From the NCBI RefSeq assembly GCF_000336675.1, contig NZ_AOMB01000009.1, forward strand, positions 1,572 through 65,571: 64,000 bases of DNA. The letters are read 5' to 3'. Shown one piece after another: positions 1 to 8,644 of this stretch (the first letter of the stretch is position 1; each line of letters begins with the position of its first letter). The notes beneath the pieces are model-generated. The model did no database searches. It was not told the DNA's origin and saw only the letters and a program-made list of their open reading frames with translations. The position numbers and the translations under genes were made by a program. This DNA comes from Halococcus hamelinensis 100A6. Lineage in GTDB: Archaea > Halobacteriota > Halobacteria > Halobacteriales > Halococcaceae.

Positions 1-253
1 TTCAAAATCTCCGATTTTCGTCACTGAGCGGAGCGAAGCTCCGCGAGGTCCAAAAGAGTCGGAGACTCTTTTGACGATCACGAGAGAGCTTCGCTCTCTC
101 GAACGACCACGAGGCGAACGGCGACCGCGGACACTGTGCGAGGTCCGCGCGAGCAGCGCGAGCGCAGTCGGTTGGGGAGGCTCGTGGCCGTTGCGGGGCG
201 GTGCGGTGTCGAGTTTTGAAAGCGCGTACCGAAACGGAACAGCAGACGAAACC
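1..253. repeat. Intergenic mosaic repeat copy R1 with four triloop hairpins
   Basis: This gene-free stretch lies just downstream of trpS. It holds four perfect inverted repeats, each with a three-base spacer: arms 4-9/13-18 (spacer TCC), 28-34/38-44 (GAA), 51-60/64-73 (GGA) and 81-89/93-101 (TTC). The arms are unrelated to one another. The segment 160-180 is the reverse complement, with one difference, of a segment of copy R4 at 24940-24960. That shared tail places this stretch in the same dispersed family. No AT-rich core is visible here; it may lie left of the window. Confidence 0.75.
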
Positions 254-1483
254 CTACCCGAACCCCATCCGCGACAGCGCCCGGTCGCGCTCGCCGGCGG
301 TCACCCGATACGGCACCAGCGCGGCGTCGAGGTCGTCCTCGCTCGGCCGTCGGGCCTGGTGGGCGTCGAGGAAGTCGGCGATCCGGTCGGCGGCGTAGGT
401 TTTGAGCTCGCCGCTCAGGAGGTCACCCGAGCGGTACTCGTGGGCGAGGCGGTCGAGTTCGTCGTCCTCGGGCTCGAAGAAGGCGTGGAGGAGTCGAAAC
501 GCCACGTCGACTTCGGGGTCGCCGCCGTGTTCGCGGTGGGCGTTGAGGCTCTCCCGACCGCCGGAGTACGCCCGCCCGAGCTTCCCGTGGACCGTCTCGC
601 GGTCGTCCGTGAGGTGGATGGTGGGGGAATCGTCCGAGGAGCTCATCTTGCCCGGCCCGTCGAGCCCCGGGAGGAACTTCGAGAGGAGCGCGCCGGGTTT
701 CTCGACCGGCAGGCGCTCCTTCGCGGCGACGTCGCGGGCGAGTCGGACGTGTGGGTCCTGGTCGACCGCGATCGGGACCGTGGTCGTATGCGGGCCGTCG
801 ATGAGTTGGGGGAGCAGGAGGTGAGCCGCCTGGACGGCGGGATAGAACCCCATCCCGATGTTCGCCGGCTCGCCGTAGACCGCGTCGCGGGCGGCGGGCG
901 TGACGTGCTCGGCGAGCGCGACCGCGAGCGGGTAGACGAGGTCCGCGTCGGCGGTGTCGACCACTATCCGCGTGCGTTTCGGGTCGAACCCGACCGCGAG
1001 GAGGTCCCGGAGGTTCTCGCGGGTGTAGGCGCGGGTCTCGGCTCCCGTCTGGTCCTTCGAGAGGAACTTCTCGTCGTCCGAGAGCGGGATGGTGACGTGT
1101 GCGCCGGTCTCGACCTGGAGCCACTTCGCGAAGTAGAAGGCGAAGACGTGGCCGATGTGCATCGGCCCCGACGGGCCGACGCCGGTGACGACTGAAACCC
1201 GCTCGTCGGCCTCGACGGCGGCGAGAAGTGGTTCGACGTCGCGGCCCGCGTAGTAGATGCCACGCCGGAGCAGTGGGTGTGGCGGCGCTGGGAAGCGGTC
1301 GAGCTGGCCGTCGGTGAGTTCGTCCGCACCGAACCGATCGAGGAGCTTTCGGTAGTCGACCTCGCCGTCGACGGCATCGGGCGTGACGGTGAACTCGTCG
1401 TCGGTAGCGGTACGGTCAGTGGCGGCGCGGTCGGTGGCTGTGCGGTCGGGGGAGTCGGTTGCTGGGTGGTTCGTATCGTCCAT
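254..1483 (-). CDS. trpS: Tryptophan--tRNA ligase
   Basis: This class I aminoacyl-tRNA synthetase charges tRNA-Trp. The HIGH signature is HIGH at residues 109-112 within GPMHIGHVF, and KMSSS follows GLDGPG in the second half. The archaeal/eukaryotic-type arrangement and the 409-residue length fit TrpS rather than TyrS. The first 30 residues are a low-complexity, Thr/Asp/Ala-rich tail with repeated ATDRTATD-like units. No later ATG precedes the catalytic domain, so the start at 1483 is kept, but the tail could be shorter if GTG is used. Haloarchaea often have two TrpS paralogues, so this may be one of two. Confidence 0.93.
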   Translation of the reverse strand: MDDTNHPATDSPDRTATDRAATDRTATDDEFTVTPDAVDGEVDYRKLLDRFGADELTDGQLDRFPAPPHPLLRRGIYYAGRDVEPLLAAVEADERVSVVTGVGPSGPMHIGHVFAFYFAKWLQVETGAHVTIPLSDDEKFLSKDQTGAETRAYTRENLRDLLAVGFDPKRTRIVVDTADADLVYPLAVALAEHVTPAARDAVYGEPANIGMGFYPAVQAAHLLLPQLIDGPHTTTVPIAVDQDPHVRLARDVAAKERLPVEKPGALLSKFLPGLDGPGKMSSSDDSPTIHLTDDRETVHGKLGRAYSGGRESLNAHREHGGDPEVDVAFRLLHAFFEPEDDELDRLAHEYRSGDLLSGELKTYAADRIADFLDAHQARRPSEDDLDAALVPYRVTAGERDRALSRMGFG

Positions 1484-1717
1484 CTATGTCGCTGGTGCTG
1501 GAACTCGGTCGTCGGCGGTGCGAAGGTGGGAAAAGCGGAGGGAGCGCCAGCACGCGCCCGCGGCGGTTAGGCCGTCGCGGGGGCGACCGCTGGACTGTCC
1601 GCTGGCGAAAGGGTGTGCCAGCGCCACAGTCCACGGCTCATCGTCGGTACTATCTCGTCGGACGACATGACTGTTCCGCTCGAAAACGGACGTCAGCGAA
1701 CGGTCGATCCGGCCCGA

Positions 1718-2212
1718 TCAGACGTCGCGGTAGTAGACGAACTCCGGGAGCGTTCGGTCGCCGACCGCCCGGTTGCGTTCGCTGGTTCGCTCGAAGCCCC
1801 GAGACTCGTAGAACGACACCCCGACCGTGTTGTCGCCGAGCACCTCCACGCGGAGCCGCGAGACGCCGCGGTCGGAGAGCCGGTCGAGCACCTCGTCGAG
1901 GAGCGCGGTGCCCGCGCCGCCATCCCAGTGGTCGGGGTCGACGTAGATCGCGTAGAGCTGGCCCTCCTCGTTCGCGGTCGGGGCGGCGCTCGCGTAGCCC
2001 ACCACTTCCCCGTCGGTCTCGGCGACGAGGTAGACCGTTCGGGCGTTCTCGATCGTGGTCTCGAGCTGGTCGGTCGAGTACCAGTCGTCGAGGATGGTCT
2101 CGATGGTCCGTTCGGCGAGGAAATCGCCGTAGCTCGCCCGCCACGCGGCGTCCGCCACGCGCTGGATGCCGGGGAGGTCGTCGGTCGTCGCGCTCCGGAC
2201 GGAGGGGTTCAT
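1718..2212 (-). CDS. GNAT family N-acetyltransferase
   Basis: The 164-residue protein has a single GNAT fold. It starts with the typical VRSATTDDLPGI opening. The acetyl-CoA-binding motif A region runs from LYAIYVDPDHWDGGAG (about residues 91-106) into the helix ALLDEVLDRL. Motif B follows as NTVGVSFYESRGFE. The substrate cannot be told from sequence; small-molecule or N-terminal acetylation are both possible. It lies between trpS and rio1 on the same strand, with 25 bp to rio1. The 234 bp between it and trpS show no gene. Confidence 0.88.
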   Translation of the reverse strand: MNPSVRSATTDDLPGIQRVADAAWRASYGDFLAERTIETILDDWYSTDQLETTIENARTVYLVAETDGEVVGYASAAPTANEEGQLYAIYVDPDHWDGGAGTALLDEVLDRLSDRGVSRLRVEVLGDNTVGVSFYESRGFERTSERNRAVGDRTLPEFVYYRDV

Positions 2213-2237
2213 GCCGGAGTAACGACCGCCGAGGTAA

Positions 2238-3089
2238 TCAGTCTTCGCGCGCGGCCGTCACGTCCGCGAGCAGCTCCTCGCCCGTGGTTTCGAGGCCCTG
2301 GCGTGCGAAGAAGTTCGCCACGTTCTCGCAGTCGCGTTCGAGAAATTCTCGACTATTGGGGTGGTGAACCGTCACGGCCTGGCCGAGGTCGATGACCCAG
2401 AGCTGGGAGTCGTGGACCACGATGTTGTACTCGGAGAGGTCGCCGTGGACCAGTCCGGCACGGTGGAGGCGGCACATATACTCCCGGACGACTTCGTAGG
2501 CGGTCTCGGGGTTCTCGACCTCGACCTCGCCGAGCCGTCTGGCGCGAACCCCATCCGACCCCAGGAACTCCATCACGAGGACGTTGCGCTCGACCGCGAT
2601 GGGGTTCGGCACCCGGACCCCCGCCGCCTGGGCGCGTTTGAGGTTGGCGAACTCCTTCTTGGTCCAGGCCAGCACGACCTTCTTCTTCTTCCCGCCGATG
2701 TCGTCGAACCTGGGGTCGCCTTCGAGGTAGCGGCGCATCTGGGTGAAGTCGCTCGCGTTGATCCGGTAGATCTTGACCGCGACGTCGGCCTCGGGAGCGG
2801 CGGCGAGGAAGACGTGGGCCTCCTTTCCAGTGGAAATGGGACCCCCGAAGGCGTCGATGTGGCCGTGCTGGACGAGGGTGTAGAGCGCGCGGAGGGTGGC
2901 CTCGTCGAAGACCCCGCCCTCGACCTTGAACTGGTCGGCGTCCTTGATCCGCTCGCGGAACTTCGAGAACTCGCGGTCCTGGCGACGCGCGGTACGGTCG
3001 ACGTCGGTGTCGGAGACGTCGAGCGCCTCCCACTCGTCGCCGGGTTCCTCGGCTCCCTCGGCGTCGATCAGGCTGTGCTCGTCGCTCAT
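2238..3089 (-). CDS. rio1: RIO1-type serine protein kinase/ATPase
   Basis: The 283-residue protein is an atypical RIO kinase. Its P-loop is STGKEA (residues 87-92), the ATP lysine is in VAVKIYR (about 106), the catalytic loop is HGDLSEYN (215-222) and the metal-binding loop is IDLGQ (233-237). The N-terminal 50 residues are acidic. RIO1 proteins take part in small-subunit maturation in archaea and eukaryotes (family knowledge). The aIF1A gene sits upstream on the same strand, separated by repeat R2. This pairing is common in archaea and fits a ribosome-related role. Confidence 0.95.
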   Translation of the reverse strand: MSDEHSLIDAEGAEEPGDEWEALDVSDTDVDRTARRQDREFSKFRERIKDADQFKVEGGVFDEATLRALYTLVQHGHIDAFGGPISTGKEAHVFLAAAPEADVAVKIYRINASDFTQMRRYLEGDPRFDDIGGKKKKVVLAWTKKEFANLKRAQAAGVRVPNPIAVERNVLVMEFLGSDGVRARRLGEVEVENPETAYEVVREYMCRLHRAGLVHGDLSEYNIVVHDSQLWVIDLGQAVTVHHPNSREFLERDCENVANFFARQGLETTGEELLADVTAARED

Positions 3090-3094
3090 GGGTT

Positions 3095-3358
3095 AGCGAC
3101 CTCCTGGCGGCTGCGGTTGCGGTGCGGCCGCCGCGGTGGTTGCGGTTGCGGCCGCGGTGGCGCGGCCGCGGTGGTTGTGGCGGTGCCGTGCGGAGCGGGT
3201 GCGGAGGACACGGCGTCCGCGCGAGTGGAACGAGCGCGGTTCACCGCGAGCGAGGCCGGCGGCCGAGCGAGCGGCCCTTTTTAGTCCAGGTTTTTGGAGG
3301 GGGTTCGACCGAGCGAACGCAGTGAGCGAGGGAGGACCTCCTCGAAAAAAGTGGTGGT
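3095..3358 (-). repeat. Intergenic mosaic repeat copy R2 (core A)
   Basis: This copy directly follows the stop codon of aIF1A. On the plus strand it carries core A, TTTTTAGTCCAGGTTTTT, at 3278-3295, then a variable segment, then GAAAAAAGTGG next to the gene end. Read in the direction of aIF1A transcription, the first thing met is a T-run, so it probably terminates that transcript. The part toward rio1 is a degenerate run of GCGGTTGCGGTG-like units. No perfect three-base-loop hairpin is visible in this copy. Confidence 0.75.
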
Positions 3359-3643
3359 TCAGGATTGAACGTGCCCCTCCTCCCGCAGCCGGTCGGCCGC
3401 GCGGTTGTCGTAGCGCCACTCGACGTCGGCCTTCTCGTCCTGCCAGTCCCAGGGCGACACCAGCACGACGTCGCCCTCGCGGATCCAGACGCGTTTTTGC
3501 ATCCGACCCGGGATCCGGGCGGTGCGGTCGGTGCCGTCCATACACCGGACCTCGATCCGATTCGCTCCCAGCATCCCGGTGACGACGGCGAACACCTCGC
3601 CCTCGTCCGGCATCCGCAGCTCCGTGTTCGTCCCCTCGCTCAT
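3359..3643 (-). CDS. eif1A: Translation initiation factor aIF1A
   Basis: The 94-residue protein is an S1/OB-fold initiation factor. It binds the 30S A site and helps start-codon selection together with aIF1. Family features are the [12 protein letters not shown] opening, the [18 protein letters not shown] strand region, and the [16 protein letters not shown] block with the conserved tryptophans. Its length matches haloarchaeal aIF1A. The acidic, disordered tail is short. It is followed immediately by repeat R2. Confidence 0.97.
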   Translation of the reverse strand: MSEGTNTELRMPDEGEVFAVVTGMLGANRIEVRCMDGTDRTARIPGRMQKRVWIREGDVVLVSPWDWQDEKADVEWRYDNRAADRLREEGHVQS

Positions 3644-3664
3644 GGGTCGACTTCGGTTGCGAGC

Positions 3665-3674
3665 GGTTTAAACC
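3665..3674 (-). promoter_or_regulatory. TATA-like box of aIF1A, leaderless spacing
   Basis: GGTTTAAACC is centred about 27 bases before the aIF1A ATG, the distance expected for a leaderless archaeal transcript. The ten bases are also a perfect palindrome. Confidence 0.5.
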
Positions 3675-3705
3675 CACAGCCCGAGCGGGGGATGGTCGGG
3701 AATCG

Positions 3706-3869
3706 AGGCATGAACCCGTAGAGCGCGCCGGTGAGCCCGCCGTAGCGGACCCACGCGGCGAAGCCGACGGGCGCGAGGGTCGGAAGCGAGCTGCGTCGAC
3801 CACGACGACCGTGAGTCAGAGCGGAACGAAGAGGACGTAGAAGCCGAGCGTCAGCCGACGACCGACCAT
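3706..3869 (-). pseudogene. Remnant of a small membrane protein gene (stop plus frameshift)
   Basis: From an ATG at 3869 the minus strand reads MVGRRLTLGFYVLFVPL, then TGA, then LTVVVVDA. The reading then continues in a different frame as SSLPTLAPVGFAAWVRYGG and LTGALYGFMP. The pieces make one plausible two-helix membrane protein if one stop and one frame change are repaired. No intact frame spans them. The parent family is not recognised, and a chance reading in GC-rich DNA cannot be excluded. Confidence 0.33.
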
Positions 3870-3916
3870 CGCCGTCGAGACAGTGGATTTACTTCCGTCT
3901 CGAAGTACACACGAGT

Positions 3917-4105
3917 ATGCTCGGAAAGCTCGGTCTCGCCGGTGCGGTCGGCGTGTGCTGCTGTCTCGCCGGTATCGGTGTCATCGCCTACGTCGCCCCG
4001 GTCGTCGCCGGCGGTCTCGCGCTCGTCCTCGTGGGGCTCGTGCTGGTGGCCCGCGGGCTGCTCTCCGGCGTGCTCTCGGCGTTCGGGATGGACGGGATGT
4101 TCTAA
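3917..4105 (+). CDS. Small two-helix membrane protein (DUF7470-like)
   Basis: The 62-residue protein is almost entirely two hydrophobic helices, around residues 7-30 and 32-52. It begins MLGKLGLAGAVG and ends with AFGMDGMF. It resembles the haloarchaeal DUF7470 family from memory, whose function is unknown. A TATA-like GATTTAC lies about 27 bases before the ATG, fitting a leaderless transcript. The gene end overlaps the end of the convergent gene by 4 bp. Confidence 0.7.
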   Translation: MLGKLGLAGAVGVCCCLAGIGVIAYVAPVVAGGLALVLVGLVLVARGLLSGVLSAFGMDGMF

Positions 4106-4332
4106 CGCCGGACGACGAGAACGTAGACCACGAGCGCCAGTAGTCCAGGGATCAGCCCGGCGAACAGCAACGCGCCGACCGCGACGCCGGCCTGCCAGGC
4201 GTAGCCGATCCCGCGGCGGCTCGCGTCGCGGTAGACGACCCACGCGGCGAGCGCACAGCCCACGAGGAGGATCGCGAGCCCGAGTGGGTCGGCCCCACCC
4301 GGCATGCCGGGGATCTGGAGGGGGAAGGACAC
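4102..4332 (-). CDS. Small membrane protein, intact paralogue of the next gene
   Basis: With a GTG start at 4332 the protein has 76 residues. It begins VSFPLQIPGMPGG, has a first helix at about 17-34, a basic VYRDASRRG loop, a second helix region, and ends VLVVRR. The start was chosen because it aligns with the neighbouring copy (MFALQIPGIPGG) and gives exactly the same length. The family is unknown. Two membrane segments joined by a charged loop are visible. Confidence 0.7.
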   Translation of the reverse strand: MSFPLQIPGMPGGADPLGLAILLVGCALAAWVVYRDASRRGIGYAWQAGVAVGALLFAGLIPGLLALVVYVLVVRR

Positions 4333-4380
4333 GACTCGTCCGTGGGCGAGCACCGACGAAAGCGTTCCCCTCGATCCGGG

Positions 4381-4611
4381 CTATCGCCGCACCACGAGGA
4401 GATAGACGACCAAGCCGAGCAGTCCGGGGACGAAACCGAAGAGGAAGAGGACCGCGACGCCGACGCCCCACTGCCACGCTCACTCGCTCCCCTGTCTTTT
4501 CACGTCGCGATAGACCCATCGGCCGACGAGGCCGAACACCACGACGAGGACGAGCAGCATGACGAGGACCTCGGGTCCGCCCGGGATGCCCGGTATCTGG
4601 AGTGCGAACAT
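4381..4611 (-). pseudogene. Tandem paralogue interrupted by one in-frame TGA
   Basis: The frame from ATG 4611 to TAG 4381 is 77 codons, the same as the neighbouring intact copy. Codon 44 (bases 4480-4482) is TGA. Both sides read as the family: MFALQIPGIPGG, WVYRDVKRQGSE, stop, then AWQWGVGVAVLF, FVPGLLGLVVYLLVVRR. No frameshift is needed. The intact paralogue has tyrosine at the stop position. It is a young pseudogene, a sequencing error, or two half-genes. Selenocysteine is unlikely in haloarchaea. Confidence 0.8.
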
Positions 4612-4707
4612 GCCTTTCCCAGATACCTCATCCTCATAAAAATTTATCGCTACTATCTCCCGAATTCCTCGTCACGGTCGCTACGCACTCGTCGCCGGCT
4701 CGTCGGT

Positions 4708-6711
4708 TCAGGCACCCTCGCCACGTTCGGCGCGGTGCTCGCTGATGAGTTCGTCCACCATCGACTCGTTTTTCTCCTTTCGGCGTTCCTCGGCGCGCTC
4801 GCGCCAGCCCTCGATGGCTTCCTCGACCTCGCTCTCGCGGGCCACCGCGAGGTCGTCGAGCTCCTCGATGGTGACCTCGTCGGCGGGCGCAGTGGGAACA
4901 TCGTGCTCGAACAGCACCTCGCGGGCGACCTCCGAGAGTCCGCCCTCCTTCAGCACGATGCGTGGCTCGCGCTCGGCGAGCGTCTCGGCGGTCGAACGAC
5001 CCGCGCCGCTCGCGTCCCGGAGGTAACAGACGTCGCCGGTCGTGAGCTCCCAGCGCTCGTCGGCCTCCCTGAGCGCGCTCTTCGTGAACTTCGCGACGGG
5101 TTTCACGGGCACGAGCCCCTGTCGCTCCTCGGCGACGTCCGCGAAGTTCGAGTGGTCGAGCCGCCAGAGCTCCTTGAGCCGGTCGAGTTTGGCCTCGATC
5201 GCCTCGGTTTCCTCGCGCTGGTCGTCGAGTTCGGTTTCGAGCCGCTCGTTCTCGCGTTCGAGCCGGTCGACCTCGCGGCGTTCGCGCGCCTCGCGGCGCT
5301 CCTCGCGCCGGGCGTCGGTGAGTTCGCGTTCGTACTCCGCGATGGTCGCCTCCTTCTCCTCGATGGTGTCGTTCAGCGACGCGACGTGGTCGTCGAGGCG
5401 CTCGACGCGCGATTCGAGCCGTTTGATACGGCGTTCCTCGGGGGTGAGCTCGCGGGGTTCGTGCTCGGATTCGTCCTCGTCGGACTCGTCCTCCTCCGTG
5501 AGGTCCGTGAGGACGGCCTCGACGGACTCCTCGCCCGCGACGACGCGCCCGATGACGGTGCCGACGTCGACTCGCGCCGGGACCTTCCGGGCGATGCGCT
5601 CGAACCGGCTCTCGTAGTCGTCGAACGCGAACAGCGCGGCGGCGAGCGCGTCGCGCTCGTGGTCGTTCTCGTAGCCCTCCTCCCTCGTGCGGTGTTGTTT
5701 CTCGTCGATCGGGAGGTCGGTCTCGGGGACCCAGCCCGCCGCCGAGAAGCTCCGCCGGATCTTCTCCACCGTCGAGGGCATCCGCTCGACGTCGGCGGCC
5801 ACCACCACCGGCCGGCCGCGCTCGATGATCCACTCGATCACCCGGGCGGTATCGGCGGTCCGGGTGCTGAGGACGTCGAGCACGCCGCCGTCGAGCCCCA
5901 CGATGGCGACCGCGGTCGTCGTCCCGGGGTCGATCCCCACCAGGACGTGGTCGCGGCGCTTCGCGAGCGGCTCGAACTCGATGCCGTCGCGGCGCACCCG
6001 CTGGATCTCGGTTCGGGTGTCCCCCGCGCGGTTCCGCGAGACCGGGATGTCCGAGGGCCGGGCTTCCACGGTGAAGACCGCGTTCGAGTAGCCACCGTAT
6101 TTCTCGGTCTCGTCCATCTCGTAGTCGAGCCCCGCGTCGTCGAGCGCGGCCGCGACCTCGCGGGCGCGTCGCTTCACCGAGCCGTGGATCCGGCGGGTGA
6201 ACCGGTCCGCGGACCAGCCGCCGCTGCCGGTCGAACGTCCGCGCGAGACCTTCACCTCGGTGGTGTCGGTGAAGGCGGCGACCTCGTAGCCGACGTTCGC
6301 GGCGGCGAGGCGGGCGGCGGCCTCGGCCTCCTTCATCGGCTTTTTCCCGTACGGAACCCCGTGGCGGTTCGCCACCCGCGAGAGGGGTTCGGGTTGCTGG
6401 TCGCCGGTGACCTGGACCAGCCGCGTCTCGTCGGGCAGGCTCCCCAGAAATCGGACGAGGGCGTCCTTGTTCTCGGCGAGTTCGTAGACGTTGTCGGTGG
6501 CGACGATGGCCGGCTCCTCGCGGTCGATGAGCCGCCGGAGCTTCCGGTAGGAGACCACGTCGCGGTCGAAGTTCTCGCCGTCGAAGGCGACGACGGCGTA
6601 GGAGGGCGCGTCGCCACGGACGTCGCCGCTCTGGATGTCGACGCCGAACACCACCGCATCGAGCGCGCTGATGCGACTGCTCACGGGAACGGGTAGGCGG
6701 GTGTCCGGCAT
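4708..6711 (-). CDS. DUF460 family RNase H-fold / coiled-coil protein
   Basis: The 667-residue protein starts MPDTRLPVP. An earlier ATG at 6732 is possible but less likely. The N-terminal half carries two RNase H-like units, with VVFGVDIQSGD near the start and VLVGIDPGTTTAVAIVGLDGG in the middle; both have the beta-strand aspartates of that fold. NDHERDALAAALFAFDDY supplies a further conserved acidic stretch. Residues about 440-560 are a long, highly charged coiled coil. DUF460 is conserved in archaea and its role is unproven. A nuclease of the RuvC/YqgF type is plausible by fold only. Confidence 0.82.
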   Translation of the reverse strand: MPDTRLPVPVSSRISALDAVVFGVDIQSGDVRGDAPSYAVVAFDGENFDRDVVSYRKLRRLIDREEPAIVATDNVYELAENKDALVRFLGSLPDETRLVQVTGDQQPEPLSRVANRHGVPYGKKPMKEAEAAARLAAANVGYEVAAFTDTTEVKVSRGRSTGSGGWSADRFTRRIHGSVKRRAREVAAALDDAGLDYEMDETEKYGGYSNAVFTVEARPSDIPVSRNRAGDTRTEIQRVRRDGIEFEPLAKRRDHVLVGIDPGTTTAVAIVGLDGGVLDVLSTRTADTARVIEWIIERGRPVVVAADVERMPSTVEKIRRSFSAAGWVPETDLPIDEKQHRTREEGYENDHERDALAAALFAFDDYESRFERIARKVPARVDVGTVIGRVVAGEESVEAVLTDLTEEDESDEDESEHEPRELTPEERRIKRLESRVERLDDHVASLNDTIEEKEATIAEYERELTDARREERREARERREVDRLERENERLETELDDQREETEAIEAKLDRLKELWRLDHSNFADVAEERQGLVPVKPVAKFTKSALREADERWELTTGDVCYLRDASGAGRSTAETLAEREPRIVLKEGGLSEVAREVLFEHDVPTAPADEVTIEELDDLAVARESEVEEAIEGWRERAEERRKEKNESMVDELISEHRAERGEGA

Positions 6712-6750
6712 AAATCCACGGCAGGCTTTCACACCACCCCGCGCGCGACG

Positions 6751-7440
6751 TTACGACGAGGCCGACAGGAGCGACCGCACCGCCCACTCGTTGCCACTTC
6801 CGACCCGCTCTCGAAGGGCCTCTGGCTCGGTCTCGCCGTCGGCGGCGACGAGGGAGGTTCGTCCCCGCTGGTCGCCGTAGGAACGGTGGAAGTCGTAGAC
6901 GAAGCCGAGAACCGTCGCGTCCGTCGGGATCTCGTCGGCGTTATCGAGGAACGCGACCTGTTCGCGGACGTTGTACTCGACCAGTCGGTCGACCACGCCG
7001 TCGCCGTCGACGACCGGCCCCGAGAGCGCCTCCTCGACGACCGGAACCAGCGGCTCGATCCGTCGCCGGACACCCGGCTCTTCGGGGAGACTGCCGTCGG
7101 TAGCCGCCTCGTAGGCCGCGGTGACGGCTCCACAGCCGGTGTGTCCAACTACGACGACGGTTCGCGTCCCCGTGTTGGCGACCGGGTAGAGCAGGTTCCC
7201 GTCCACGGAATCGGGGTCGGCGAGGTCCCAGGCGACGTTGCCGATGTTCGAAGGCGTGAACAGCCAGCCGGGTTCCTCGACGGCCCACATACCCTCTTGG
7301 GAGACCCGTGAGTCGGCACAACAGAGCGAGACCACTGGGGGCTCCTGGCCATCGAGTACGTGCTCGAAGTGCTCTTCCGGAAGCCCGTCCGCGTGGGCAC
7401 GGTTGCGGGCCAGCAGGTCGGAGACGGTCGCGTTCGGCAT
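6751..7440 (-). CDS. Beta-class carbonic anhydrase
   Basis: The 229-residue enzyme interconverts CO2 and bicarbonate. The zinc ligands and active dyad are visible: C41, D43 and R45 in CADSRVS, then H100 and C103 in GHTGCGA. Its length and the ANTGTRTVVVVGHTGCG core match beta-class enzymes of prokaryotes. It has no signal peptide, so it is cytoplasmic. It is monocistronic-looking, on the same strand as rnz and ending 40 bp from the DUF460 start. Confidence 0.95.
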   Translation of the reverse strand: MPNATVSDLLARNRAHADGLPEEHFEHVLDGQEPPVVSLCCADSRVSQEGMWAVEEPGWLFTPSNIGNVAWDLADPDSVDGNLLYPVANTGTRTVVVVGHTGCGAVTAAYEAATDGSLPEEPGVRRRIEPLVPVVEEALSGPVVDGDGVVDRLVEYNVREQVAFLDNADEIPTDATVLGFVYDFHRSYGDQRGRTSLVAADGETEPEALRERVGSGNEWAVRSLLSASS

Positions 7441-7464
7441 ACGGGCCGAACATCGCGGGGGACC

Positions 7465-8394
7465 TTAGTCGTGCGCCTCGGGATAGGGGACCTCGACCCG
7501 GTCGCCGTCGTCGGGGAAGAACGCCGAACCGAAGACCTCGCGCGCCTCGGCTTCGAGTCGGTCGGCCTCGCCCGCGTAGCGCGAGGAGAGGTGCGTGAGC
7601 GCGAGGCGTTTCGCGTCCGCGCGCTTGGCGATCTCGGCGGCCTGTCGGGCGGTCGAGTGGCCCGTCGAGCCGGCGCGGTCGGTCCGGTCCTCGGCGAAGG
7701 TGGCCTCGTGGATCAGGAGGTCCGCGTCCGTCGCGGCCTCGACCGTCGCGCCGGTCGGGCGGGTGTCGCCGGTGTAGACCAGCGTTCGTCCGGGCCGCTC
7801 CGGCCCGACCACCTGCTCCGGATCGACGGTCGTCCCGTCCTCGGCCTCGACCGACTCGCCGCGGTGGAGCCGCGAGAACTTCGGGCCCTCGGGAACCCCG
7901 AGTTCGACCGCGCGCTCGCGGTCGAACCGGCCCCGGCGGTCGTCCTCGACCAGCGCGTAGCCGACCGACTGCGTTCGATGATCGGTCTCGAACGCCCGGA
8001 CCTCGTAGTCGTCGTTCCGGAGGACGGTCGCGCCGGGGTGGGCCTCGTGGACCCTGACCGGGTAGCCCGGTCGCGCGCCGGTGACGCCGACGAGGTTCTC
8101 GACGGCGCGTTTGGTCCCCGGTGGGGTGTGGACCGTGAGCGGCTCCTCGCGGTCGTTGAAGTCGAAGGTCTGCGTGAGGCCGGGAAGCCCGAGCACGTGG
8201 TCGCCGTGGAGGTGGGTGAGGAAGACGTGGGAGACGCCGAACCCGGTGGAAAAACGCATCATCTGTCGCTGGGTACCCTCGCCGCAGTCGAAGAGAAACC
8301 GCTCGCCCTCGCGGCGGACGAACACGGCGCTGGTGTTGCGCCGGGTCGTCGGAACCGCACCGCTCGTCCCGAGGAACGTCGCTTCCAGACTCAT
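7465..8394 (-). CDS. rnz: Ribonuclease Z (tRNA 3' processing endonuclease)
   Basis: The start at 8394 gives the canonical opening MSLEATFLGTSGAVPTTRR and 309 residues, the normal short-form length. The frame runs further upstream but that part is not protein-like. The metallo-beta-lactamase motif is HLHGDH, and FDCGEGTQRQM precedes it. ALVEDDRRGRFD marks the flexible-arm region. VYTGDTRP and HLSSRY supply later metal ligands. The enzyme removes the 3' trailer from pre-tRNA. Confidence 0.96.
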   Translation of the reverse strand: MSLEATFLGTSGAVPTTRRNTSAVFVRREGERFLFDCGEGTQRQMMRFSTGFGVSHVFLTHLHGDHVLGLPGLTQTFDFNDREEPLTVHTPPGTKRAVENLVGVTGARPGYPVRVHEAHPGATVLRNDDYEVRAFETDHRTQSVGYALVEDDRRGRFDRERAVELGVPEGPKFSRLHRGESVEAEDGTTVDPEQVVGPERPGRTLVYTGDTRPTGATVEAATDADLLIHEATFAEDRTDRAGSTGHSTARQAAEIAKRADAKRLALTHLSSRYAGEADRLEAEAREVFGSAFFPDDGDRVEVPYPEAHD

Positions 8395-8644
8395 GTGGAC
8401 GAATTTCCGCGTCACATCGCTTGAAACTGTCGTCTTCCGTACCGACTCGCCGTTCCCGCCGGCGGTCCGGGCGAGGCTCCCCGCGAAGCGAGCGAAACCA
8501 CCACAAAGCTCATTACGGAGACCCGAAAAGTCGGGGACGGGACGAGGAATACTCCCGCCCGAGGACCGGTTCGCAAGGGGCAACCCGTTGCGTGGCATCA
8601 CCCGTCCTCGGGGTTTTCGGATCCAGTTCGTTCGAGCGGCGGTG

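Noticed and set aside
1-101. CRISPR array in the hairpin-rich stretch
   Set aside because: The palindromes differ from one another and there are no equal-length spacers between identical repeats.
4480-4482. In-frame TGA as a selenocysteine codon
   Set aside because: Haloarchaea are not known to use selenocysteine, and the paralogue has tyrosine at that place.
4342-6696. Long plus-strand open frame opposite the DUF460 gene
   Set aside because: It mirrors a well-supported gene on the other strand; GC-rich DNA produces long antisense frames, and its sequence has no domain logic.
8395-8601. Extended N-terminus of RNase Z from 8601
   Set aside because: The canonical RNase Z opening begins at 8394; the extra residues are unlike the family.
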